Shown: in pieces, positions 54,823-64,000 of the stretch
Position numbering within the stretch: position 1 is the stretch's first letter
How the letters are laid out: each line of letters opens with the position of its first letter
Assembly: GCF_030272615.1 (NCBI RefSeq)
Contig: NC_081408.1
Location: forward strand, 609,558,173-609,622,172
Reading direction: 5' to 3'
Source: Cryptomeria japonica
Lineage: Eukaryota > Streptophyta > Pinopsida > Cupressales > Cupressaceae
DNA length: 64,000 bases
Notes under the pieces: model-generated
What the model saw: the letters and a program-made list of their open reading frames with translations, nothing else
Databases searched by the model: none
Told to the model about the DNA's origin: nothing
Translations under genes and position numbers: made by a program

Positions 54823-56372
54823 TGTTGGCATTATAACAGACAAGAAGAATGTTGGCATTCTAATTACAATGAGAGATTGTTGGCATTTCAATAAGGATAT
54901 TGAGAAGGTTGTTGATGACTATGGATATAACTGATTAAGGATATTTACTATCTTAATATTATTATATTGTCATTGATGTCAAGAAATTGGTTTTCTGACT
55001 TAGTATGATGTTGCCATATCTTAAGAAGTATGATTTGATGAGTATAAAGATGTTGGTGAAAGACACGGAAAGAATATGATGAATAAGGGGAGAAATAAGT
55101 TATTCAATGGGCAACTATTACCGAGTTAGACAATGATGAGATCATGATGATTAGATTGTTTTGATATCCTACATATGCTATTATTTGAAAGGTTAATACT
55201 ATACTATGTTACCGAGCAAAGAACCTAGCCGGTAAACCCTAAAGAACCTAGTCGTTAAACCCTAAGGTTATCACTATCTGTTAATAAAGGCAGAACGTCT
55301 ACCGAGTGAAGTTTAGTATTCACCGAGTTGTTACCGAGTTGTAATTGAGCTATAATAGAATGCATTAAATGTTTTCATGAGATATTTAATGAAGGAAGCT
55401 GATGAGCTAGAACTGATTAAATGATTGGTGAGCCGTGAATGAAGTTTGTTAAATAATCTATGGTAAATAAAGATCGGCAGGAAGATCTACAGCTCAGATT
55501 GAACCGCAATACCCTAACACAAGTTCCAAGGTGAAAATGCAAGTTCCGAGGTGAGGTAAAACATTTTCAGATCGAATGATACATTGAACTTGGACAAGAT
55601 TGAAGATCTGATGGCTATGATTGATCATGGGAAATGTGATCAAGGAGATTAAGCGGTTGGAAGATTGTTTATAAATAGGAAACTATTGATAAACAATGTA
55701 TGCGGGCAAGTGTATGCACAGGGATGCTACATAGTGATTACTGAGCACAGAAGCTTGAAGACTTGTTTTGATAACAGAGTATAGAGCCCAACATAAGGAC
55801 AAGATAAGTCCTATGAATAGATTGCATTGAGCAAAAAAGAATCTGCTTTAGCATTTTTAGATGTGAAGTTGCAGACATATTTTATTACTGTTATTTTGTG
55901 AAGTAGCAGAAAATCTCTTAACTGAGTGGACTTAACAGTCTTATTTGTAAAACCCTCTAGCAAGGTGACATTGTTATTGAGTGTTTGAAATCCTTTAACA
56001 AGGTCACTTCTAACAAGGTGAAGATCCTAACAGATCTGAGGGAAATCTCTTAACCGGGTCACATCTAGCAATGTGTTTGTAATCTTTAATAGGATTTTCT
56101 TTTAACCGAGCATACTCTAGAAGAGTATATTTCTTAGTGGGTCCAAAATCCCATAGTGGTTTTTCCCTATTTGGGTTTCCACATTAAATCTAGTGTTATA
56201 TGTTTGTGATCTTATCTATTTATGGGTCTGCATGCATTACTATTTTTTTGATAAGGTTACCGAGGTTGAATTTGTTGTTTTTATTGAAGATTAAGTTTGA
56301 ATGATTCACCCCCCCCCTCTCATATTGTTAGCTTGGCATCTATACTAATCATATTTAGTATCAGAACTATCA
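54823..56372 (+). mobile_element. Element F: LTR plus short PBS-bearing stub, TSD tctcc
   Basis: 1550 bp from TGTTGGCATT to ACTATCA with TSD tctcc (54818-54822 and 56373-56377). Near its end are a C-tract (56311-56318 region), gttagcttggcatc, and ttagtatcagaac (56355-56367), a decayed initiator tRNA-Met PBS. So it looks like an LTR (to about 56350) followed by some 20 bp of internal sequence. It is noncoding and the same family as E. The right edge is fixed because C sequence resumes directly after the TSD. Confidence 0.8.
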
Positions 56373-56397
56373 TCTCCCTATAGACTTCTTGTTCTTG

Positions 56398-56706
56398 TCA
56401 GAAACACAAGTCAATATGAATTAAATCAAGAACATTATTGGATTTCTCAGCAATACTCTTAAAAGTTTTTCTGACTTGTTTTCCCATTTGACATTCCTTA
56501 CATACCGGATTATGAGGTTTCACAATCTTAGGTAAATCCCTTATTGCCTTAGTTGAACTGATCTTTACAATGCAATGAAAATTTACATGATAGAGTCTCT
56601 TATGCCATAACCAACTTTCATCAATATGTGCAATCAAACATGTCTTATCACTGTTATTCAAATGAAATATATTACCTTTAGTCTGATTACCAATTGCAAT
56701 TTCCAA
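56398..56706 (-). pseudogene. Pre-integrase zinc finger of C
   Basis: WLWHKRLYHVNFHCIVKI with a later CKECQMGKQVRKTF gives the HHCC finger, then LDLIHIDLC, the start of the integrase core. A one-base shift after DLC leads to the TGA at 56398; the correct frame continues to the F boundary. The roughly 190 bp between this and the protease ORF hold the rest of the protease in broken form. Confidence 0.88.
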
Positions 56707-56895
56707 TCCAATTCTATTTTTGATTTTGCATTTTCCATTCTTGAATTGTAACTAGAATCCCTTTTCAACTAATTGACCAACACTCAAAAGATTATGCTTC
56801 AAACCTTCAACATAATAAACATTGTCAGTATTGTGCTTACCATCCAAAGATATAGTGCCTTTTCCTTTGATTAAACAAGCTTTATCATCACCAAA

Positions 56896-57330
56896 TCATA
56901 CTAGACCTCCATTATATTCCTGAAAAGATAAGAATTTACTTTTATCATGAGTCATATGATGTGAACATCCACTATCAATGATCCATTCATCTTTTTCTTC
57001 AATTTTAGCTCCCAGAGCCTGCTCTACCAGTGGGACAGTAGGTGTCAGTTGATCTTCTTTTATTGCAACAAATGCCCATCCATTGTCTGTCGGTTCTTCA
57101 TCAGAATCATCTGTAACTCCTTCATAAGTATAGTAATGTGATTTATCTCTATTCTTCTTAAATCTATATCTTTGATATTCAGGGTTAGGCTTATATGATC
57201 TTTTAGCTTCCTCTCTCAATCTTGCATATCTATCAGGACATCTAGATTCTATGTGAGCAACTCTATTGCAACTAAAACATTTAAATGGTGATTTACCTTC
57301 ATACTTACGTCCAACTAGACCTTTAGGCAT
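56896..57330 (-). pseudogene. Gag zinc knuckle and protease of C
   Basis: CFSCNRVAHIESRC is a CCHC knuckle (spacing C-X2-C-X4-H-X4-C intact). A charged linker (EEAKRSYKPNPEYQRYRFKK) follows, then an acidic stretch, then WIIDSGCSHHMTHD, an intact copia protease active site (Asp-Ser-Gly-Cys). It ends at a stop after FQEYNGGLV. Gag and Pol lie in one frame family here, as in copia. Confidence 0.9.
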
Positions 57331-57408
57331 CTTCCTTGCAAATAGTGCTTCAAGTTCTTCCAGTTCTTCATTTTCCCTCTTGATATCTTCAAGCTCTTTT
57401 CCATAAAG

Positions 57409-58058
57409 TTATTTCCAATCAGATTTGTTAGATGATGATGCTGCAAATGATGATGCTTCGAAGGCTAAATTTGTCTTAATTGTAGCAACATGACCAGATT
57501 TCTCAAGCTCAAATGCTGAAAGTTTTCCAACCAAGGTATCTCTAGATACTGATGTATTAGGCATTGTTATCAACTCAGTAATAGCAATTACTTTCATTTT
57601 GTAAGCCAACGACAAAGCTCTTAAAACTTTAGAAACAATTTCATCTTCACTTAAGGAACCTCCACAACATTGTATTCCTAAAACAATTTCATTAACTCTT
57701 TCCATAAAAGCAGAAATTCTTTCATCTTCTTCCATTTTCAAATTTTCATACCTGACCCGGTAACATTCCGGTTTTACAATTTTGACAGTGGTATCTCCTT
57801 CATTCAATGTTTCCAATTTATGCCAAATATATTTAGTAGTAGATCGGTCTGATAATCCCATAATTTTCTGATATGATAATGCACTTAGAAGTACTTCTCT
57901 ATCTTTGCAATCATTCTCTATGCCATTCTCGGTGGATTAGGTTGATTCAGAGTAGGACCAACATAGCCATTCTTTGTAAGTTCCCATATATCTCTTTGAT
58001 ATACCATCGTTAGTTCCATCAAGTTTAGGACTGTCCTTCTTGAAAATGTTCATTGCCA
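57409..58058 (-). pseudogene. Gag of C
   Basis: Starts at the Met of MAMNIFKKDSPKLDGTND (58058), a copia Gag opening. A shift and stop at about 57940 precede IMGLSDRSTTKYIWHKLETL, then YENLKMEEDERISAFMERVNEIV, LSEDEIVSKVLRALS and KLSAFELEKSG: the UBN2 part. It ends at a stop at 57409, before the knuckle. Particle protein, non-functional here. Confidence 0.85.
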
Positions 58059-58102
58059 TAGGATCTCCTCAAGCTGTTAGACTTCTACAAAAAGAGGACT
58101 TA

Positions 58103-58114
58103 GCTCTGACACCA
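58103..58114 (-). promoter_or_regulatory. Primer-binding site of C (initiator tRNA-Met type)
   Basis: Minus strand TGGTGTCAGAGC, one mismatch from TGGTATCAGAGC, two bases from the LTR. Confidence 0.82.
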
Positions 58115-58116
58115 AT

Positions 58117-58423
58117 TGTTAGGAATTGGAAGGACAACTGATAGGGGGGGTGAATCAGTTGTCAATTAATTTCAACCCAATTATAAATTAATTTAACTTA
58201 ATACTTAATACCGGCAAACCAAACTTAATGTCAGTTAACAAATTAGCAATTTATATCAATACCGTTGAAACTTAATGCATGAAACAGAAAGAGAAACAAC
58301 ATCCACAACACATAACACAGATATTTTGATGTGGAAAACCTATAAGGGGAAAAACCACGGTGGGAAACCTTACCCACAATTAGATGATACTACTATAGAT
58401 AGTATGTGTATACAAGTGGGGTC
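58117..58423 (-). repeat. 5' LTR of C, inner part
   Basis: Begins tgttaggaattgg on the plus strand (the LTR end in sense), with a G-tract (58144-58150, C-tract in sense). It runs to the gggtc target of X (58419-58423). Confidence 0.8.
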
Positions 58424-61400
58424 TGTTGGGACTCATTAAATTTGAGTCAAAGTTTAGAGGCCCATTTCAAAATTTTGCCTTGAAAATGATAAAAATGAGT
58501 CAGTTTGAAAGGCCTAGTTAGAGAGGGGGTAAAATGGAGCCAGTTGATTTTCAGGGGGTAAGGCTTTGGAAACTTGTTGTACACCTTTCATTTGGCCTAT
58601 GCAGTGATGTGCAACTTTCAAAATTCAATTTGGATAAGTTTATGAGGTACCCATTTTGAGGGGTGAGCTAAAAGTGCATTTTAGGCACAAATGCAGATTT
58701 TATTGAGTAGCCTTCTTTGGGTGTTTACACCTTTTACCCTGTTTATTGTCATGAAGAATTTCAAAATGGATTCAATTGTATGCATAAATGTGAGTTAGCC
58801 TGCAAATTTTCAATTCTTAACGAATCCATTTGCTCAGTTTTTGAAGATAAATCCGTTTGCAGTTTGTGTGGTTTGACAAGTCCCTGTTTTAGTGCCTACT
58901 CGGAGCCCTATTTTGGATAAGTGTAAAAGTTGCCTCAGTAAGAGTTATGACATAATGTTTGTTTCAGGCTAATGTTGGTATAAATGATGAGCTACGTTTC
59001 AAATTTCAAGCCTCTGTCAATCCGTTTGATCGGTTTTCAAAAGAGCTCATTTAGCCATCGTTTTCAATTATCTATACTTTCAGTGCTACATCAGTTAAAG
59101 TAGTTGTTTTTATGAGCGCGCCATTTGCATCCTATTAGGCTTTTGGTTGAACTGAGAATTCAAAGATTTAGTATGTACTTCAAGGTACCTATGTTTCAAA
59201 TTTGAGGGCCTACGGAGATCGTTTGATATTTTTGAGAAAGGCGTCATGTGTTGCCAGAACATTGACTTCATCAGGTCCGCAGTGCCGACAAAGTCAGTTG
59301 GTCATTTTCGCTGATTAATAACTCTTCACTCAGAACTCATCTTGAGAAACTGTTTGTTAGATTTCATGCTTTTATATTAGAGTACACGCCTATCAGATGG
59401 CAAGCTCCAGAAAGGTGTTTTGACTGGCTTGAAAAATACGTCTTCGCGATTAAATGCGTAAATGTGGCGTAATTGCTTGAAGGTTGCAAAATTCAGTCTG
59501 ATGATCCAAAAATGATGCTGATCATTTCCAGAGGTATGGGTAAGGTTCTTGAATCATTTCAGAGGTTAGTTGCATGAAAATGATTTTTTTTTTAGTCGGA
59601 CCCACTTTGGGGCCCAACCCGGCTCATGCCCGTGCATTAATTTTATGGTAAAATGCCATTACTACCAGCTCTGTCTTTACATTTTGATCCTTTATGTCTT
59701 GTCACTATGGTGAACTAAGAAAGATGTAATTCCAATATGTTCCTTGCATGGTTATTTGAAAAGGGTGTTTTTAAGGGATTCAAAACAAATGCAAATGGCG
59801 AATTCAAGCAGCATAAACCCTCCCGTGCAATGCAAAAGAATGTTTATTCTCTGGGTGAATCAGAGGAATGTTTTGACGTTTAGACAATAGAAGCTATGTA
59901 TTTGAAAGTTTGTGCAAGGAGCAGCAGATAGCTCTAGACCAATAGGGGTGAAAGGAGTTCTGAGTAATTCTAGACAAAGGTCATTAAAATTGAACTCTAT
60001 TGTTTTTGAAAAGGGAGGCATAGAAACCTTTAATCTACAAGTGCAATTGGTAGATGGAGCCAAATATTTTCTTCCTTACGTGGTTAAGGAGGCATGGATG
60101 CTTTCATGCAAATGCAAATGTGCAATTTTCATGCTAACATCTCTCTGTGTGAGCATGCTGGAAGGAGTATATAAAACTTTAGCAAGCATGAAGGAGGAAA
60201 AGGCATTAAACAAATCAAACAAATGCAATATGGCTGGTGTCCAAGGTAGGTTTGTGGGCTCCATAATGTCTGGAGTAGTGTAGAGAGGGGTTTACGTGGT
60301 GTCTGCCAAAGTAAATGCAAACAAACTTCAGCTGTAGCTCCTCTCTTACGTGCTCTCCCTCTAGCAGTAGCCACAAAAAACTTCAAATAATGCTTTTAGC
60401 AGGTGTAAATCCAATCTCCCTCCCCTTTGTGTGACATGGATGATGGTGGAGGAGCAGCATTGGAGTCTTGAGGAATTGCAAACATGAGCCAAGTTCCTTC
60501 CATGATTGGACAATGCAGCAAACCCCTTTCCCCACATGAAAGCCTTTGGCACAAAATGAAAACAAGCAAATGCAGCACCAGTTTCTCCCTTGCATGGATG
60601 GTGGAAGAGGAGTATGGAAGCCTTCAAAGTGTTTAAGACACAAAGAAAATGAGGATGGCAATGTAAAACTACAGTCTCTCCTCCCTCACGTGGGTGTATG
60701 GAAACCATAAAAAATGCAAATGGAAGCCTCAGTGATGAGTGAGCTGATGGTAAGAAGGCATTGGGGGTGATTTAAAATAGTAAAATGCATTTAGCAATAG
60801 AAACCCCCTCTGTGTAGCTATTTGGAAGCCACATTAAGTATGTAGAAAATGCATTTTGTAGGAATAAAGCCAATGCCCACGACCTTGCCAGCATTTTCCC
60901 TCCCCTATGTGGTGTTTGGGCATCAAAATTTCAATTAAATGCATAGAAAACACCATTAAAGTTGCAAAAATTGCTTCAAAATGCATTCCCAGGTATCATG
61001 CACTATCCCACATTCATTGTGGAGGGTAACTTTTTGGTATTAAAATCTAAATCTCCACTAATGTAATATGTCAAAGCCATCAATTCTTTTGACACAAGGT
61101 GCTGATGAGCGCCCAAGGTGGGCCCACACGTGGGTGCAGATCCCAAGGCAACTGAAGGAGATGATAGATGGCGACAGGTGGACCCCACACGAGCACACTT
61201 CCTGAGGCAAGAGGGCGAATTTTGCAGAGGAGGGCCGACTTAACCAGTGAGAAAGTCCGAGATGATCCGACGAAGAGCGTTGATTCGCAGGCCGAAGGTG
61301 CTCACTCGTTAAAGGCTATGAAATGGCGAAAACGAGTTGGCGAAAATGCAGTAGTGGTAAAGATCAAGCAAGTCTGGGTTGAGCCGACGGTCCGCGTGGT

Positions 61401-62851
61401 TTCATGAGGCGAAGATGCACGAACGTTAGAGGCCACGAAATGGCGAAAGGCGAAATGCAAAATGGCGAAAGCCAGGTGGTGATGACATGGCAGGTATAGT
61501 CAGATGTCCAGTAGGTAGGTCCCATCCCGGTGGTGATAATGTGGCACAGAGGTGGTGCCTAGGTGGATGACAAGCAAGCGGACATGTGGCGGAGTGACGA
61601 GGTGTCATCTGAGGTGGCACCTAGTGGACCCCATCGACCAATCAGGTCCCGCCATGTGGCAAGGCATCAGAGCACAATTAGAGCAAAAATCAAAGTTAAA
61701 TGCATGTTAATTATATAGTTCAGACTATATGAATAAATGAAAAAGTTAAATGATGTGCACACATGAGGAATTAATTCGCCCAGGGCTCAATTTTTGGCCA
61801 AAATATGTAGTATATGTTTCTGGAAAGCTCTTGGATTAAGGAATCCAATAATGGAGTTTGTTTCAACAAAGATCAAATATTTCGAGAGAAGTTTCCATGG
61901 GAGTGAAATTCAGTTAGAGAGGAGACACTTGGCAATTTCAGTTGCAGACCTAATTTGTTCCCTCTTCCTTCTTATTCCCAATTCTTCTTAGTTGTAAGGG
62001 TTCCAGAAATTTGGAGAATGGCTCCATATTTTCATGGCTTCCAATTCTGAGTTTTCTTCAAGATTGTACAGGGCAGGGCTTCTCTTTCAGTAACGGAGTT
62101 CAATTCTTGCTATAGGTGTTCTTAGTTGCAGGTTCTTGTGTATGTAAGGCATACATAAATTCACACAAGATTGTCTCTAGATTTGTATTTCCATTTTATC
62201 AAATCAAATCCTCAAGGAGGATGAAGTTTGTTATCTCAAGGAGATAGTTATGATTGTTTGCAGGGATTCTTCAAGGAAGGATTTAAATTTTGTAATAAAT
62301 CATGAATAATGGAATATAGTTTCAAGATCTGATGATTTTGTGAATGATCTCAGTAATGCATTTATGCAAGGTATTAATGCATGAATATTTAATAATGAAG
62401 ATGGATTTGCAAACAAAGCTTTCATTTATAGTTTGATGTATGACTCTGTTGCCCTTGGATAAGGCACTGATCTTGTAGTTAAGGGGGTTCTCAAACCAAT
62501 TTAAAATCCAATCAGAATATCTTTAGTGTATGTTATGTTTTGAAATGTTTCATCTATCTCATGCTCAAGCATAGTCGAGTTTTATGTGTAGATCTAGCCC
62601 ATCTGCAATAAACTACTTGTTTTGGAGCCCTGGTGAGATCTATCTGTTTATGTTGATGCTGTCATAGGTGTGTAATAGGTTTAATTCTAAGCATCAAAGG
62701 TATACCCACCTAGGTTTTCCAGAGCCTGAAGAGTAGAAGGATTCATATCCTTGTTATGTTGTCCAAGCCTTGATGTGTTTTGTAGACTAAAATTGGCCAT
62801 TTCATAGAAGGATTGCAGGTGTTCTTGGGTTATCACTTTTGGTGAACAACA
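58424..62851 (+). mobile_element. Element X: probable 4.4-kb solo LTR, TSD gggtc
   Basis: TGTTGGGACTC to GTGAACAACA (perfect terminal TGTTG/CAACA), TSD gggtc at 58419-58423 and 62852-62856. There are no retroviral domains and I see no direct terminal repeat inside. A TATA box (60168-60176) and AT-rich aataaatcatgaataatgg (62297-62315) suggest promoter and poly(A) regions. At 61100-61700 there is a GC-richer part with repeated tggcgaaa and (g)gtggcac(c) motifs. The many short ORFs are chance. The alternative is a degenerate non-autonomous element. Confidence 0.65.
60168..60176 (+). promoter_or_regulatory. TATA box of X
   Basis: TATATAAAA on the plus strand, in the middle of X. Confidence 0.5.
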
Positions 62852-63460
62852 GGGTCTAATGACTACAACAGGATGGTTAAATCCTAGAATAATGTACTGC
62901 TTCAAAGTGCATCTGCAATGCTGGATTCAACATCATTTTAAGATCTGATAAAAACCTTCAAACCTTCCTTGAACCTTCAAATGATGTCTGCTTGATTTGC
63001 TCTATGATCTGCTCATATGATCTTCAATATTTGCACATACCAAGTTACAATACCATACTTCATCTCACAAATGAGATCTTACATTTATACAAAACGTAAG
63101 GCCAAATGTGTGGGTCAGCTCACTAAGAATATTACAATTAAATCAATTACAAATAAGTCTTGATGTGATACAACATGTCGGCTCAATATATTTACAATAA
63201 TATCCAAAAAATAAATCATCTCCATAACATGTTGCATTGACATAATCAAGTGATCTCCAGATAATAACAAGTCATCATCTATGCCAGTGAACGATATACC
63301 GGTGATTGTACATAAGTCACTGACCTTTTTGGTGAACATAATCTGTCAGTTCAACAGTAAACCAATATAACCATACTGCCAAATCAACAATATAGATCTC
63401 TAGAAGGATAAGTGTTGGCATCAATGAAAAAACCAATGTAACACATCCATAATACCAACA
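62852..63460 (-). repeat. 5' LTR of C, outer part
   Basis: From the second gggtc copy to ccataataccaaca. 63049-63460 matches the 3' LTR remnant at 35309-35839. Flank aagat (63461-63465) is the likely TSD of C. Confidence 0.85.
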
Positions 63461-63466
63461 AAGATC

Positions 63467-64000
63467 ATGAAAAGGGATAGACAATACTTCTTCCAAGTTA
63501 TGGCACAAAGTAGAACACGATTACCCCATGATTTTGATATGTCACAAATTTTGGAGGATGATCCAAATCAAGAAAATCACGATAATACGAGGGTTGGGAG
63601 GCCTAGTAGTTGTGGTCATAGAAGACAATGTCTCGTGCCTGAGTCACCTTCATCCTTATTTCAAAAACCAGAAGTTCCCAATACCTATGCTCATGCCAAT
63701 TTTACTAGGACCTCTCATGAACAACCCCACAATTGTCCTTTTCCATGCAGAAGAAATACCACTACACATGACCATGATAATACCCAAGATCATATCGATG
63801 CATACAATTACACTCAATCAAACATTCAAAATTATGACATGAGGAGACCCCATGTCAAATTTGGGCCAATATTCAAGATAAATCTTATGATGCCTCCTAT
63901 CCTCATTGTCCTGACATGTATCGAACTATACCTAGTGGTCCTCACTACAATACCATATCAAGTGGTCCATATCCAAGCTACAACTATGTCCCTCCTCCAT
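63467..64000 (+). CDS. Unidentified partial ORF at the right edge, interrupted upstream by C
   Basis: The plus-strand frame from the ATG at 63467 is open to the window end (about 178 codons); a second Met at 63500 starts MAQSRTRLPHDFDMSQILED. The protein is rich in Asn, His, Thr, Arg and Pro. The last 40 residues look out of frame: from about 63877 another frame reads SYDASYPHCPDMYRT and then GPYPSYNYVPPP, more natural, so a frameshift near 63870 is likely. The opening resembles in style the Gag starts of A and B (M..(T/S)R(S/T)), so an older gypsy-type Gag is my best guess. I do not recognise a domain. Confidence 0.4.
   Translation, partial: MKRDRQYFFQVMAQSRTRLPHDFDMSQILEDDPNQENHDNTRVGRPSSCGHRRQCLVPESPSSLFQKPEVPNTYAHANFTRTSHEQPHNCPFPCRRNTTTHDHDNTQDHIDAYNYTQSNIQNYDMRRPHVKFGPIFKINLMMPPILIVLTCIELYLVVLTTIPYQVVHIQATTMSLLH

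Larger units (their letters stand above)
35309..63460 (-). mobile_element. Element C: old Ty1/copia retrotransposon hosting G, B, F and X
   Basis: Sense is minus. 5' LTR (63460-58117, split by X), PBS, Gag, zinc knuckle and protease, pre-integrase (split from integrase by F), integrase (split by B), RT, RNase H, PPT and a 3' LTR remnant. The junctions with B and F close precisely after removing one TSD copy. The flank right of C starts aagat, the expected TSD; its partner is outside the window. LTR parts differ by several percent and an insertion of about 130 bp, so C is old. Confidence 0.9.

Noticed and set aside
60361-60708. Overlapping minus-strand ORFs rich in His and Cys in X
   Set aside because: Three frames are open over the same stretch, no domain, inside a probable LTR.
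58424-62851. A host gene with introns in the X region
   Set aside because: Exact TSD and TG..CA ends enclose the whole stretch, and no frame shows a recognisable protein.

Overview
The window looks like intergenic DNA of a seed plant with a large, repeat-dominated genome. I recognise no host gene. Nearly everything is LTR retrotransposon sequence: Ty3/gypsy elements of the Tat type (second, archaeal-like RNase H) and of the chromovirus type (C-terminal chromodomain), Ty1/copia elements, and solo LTRs. Primer-binding sites match plant tRNA-Trp, tRNA-Lys and initiator tRNA-Met. A gymnosperm would fit the very long LTRs and deep nesting, but the species cannot be read from the sequence.

The layout is one nested stack; the letters are local labels. 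The oldest visible element is copia element C (minus strand, right end at 63460; its 3' LTR remnant begins near 35309). Four insertions lie in C. Chromovirus G (plus, 10509-35308, 5' end off the left edge) sits in its 3' LTR. Tat element B (minus, 38075-54301, TSD attcc) interrupts its integrase. F (54823-56372, TSD tctcc), an LTR with a PBS-like stub, interrupts the pre-integrase/integrase junction. X (58424-62851, TSD gggtc), a probable giant solo LTR, sits in its 5' LTR. G carries three insertions: E (9055-10508, same family as F) in the RT region, copia element H (10688-17586, TSD accaa) also in RT, and element D (22384-33967, TSD gtttc) in its 3' LTR. E was hit by Tat element A (1-9054, minus, truncated by the left edge). 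D contains a solo LTR, L (29235-30686).

B is the youngest and best preserved copy. Its two LTRs are both 1881 bp and differ at about six positions by eye. Its ORF1, Gag, protease, G-patch, RT, RNase H, second RNase H and integrase are all readable and are broken only by three single in-frame stops. A is a decayed relative with the same gene order. D shares the leader, PBS, polypurine tract and 3' untranslated module of this group, but where gag-pol should be it carries one intact 965-codon ORF with no retroviral domain. D therefore looks non-autonomous and could be mobilised by a B-like partner.

The most unusual signals are two clusters (5520-5891 and 7091-7504) in the leader of A. There a GCGCTA core recurs at an almost perfectly fixed 21-bp period, in blocks of 5-7 units, while the 15 bp between cores are essentially unconserved. 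Next come the D-encoded 965-aa protein; a 127-aa ORF1 upstream of gag, identical in length in A and B; a second, degenerate 21-bp array in the LTR of G; and nonsense mutations that mostly look like C-to-T decay at CHG and CG sites.
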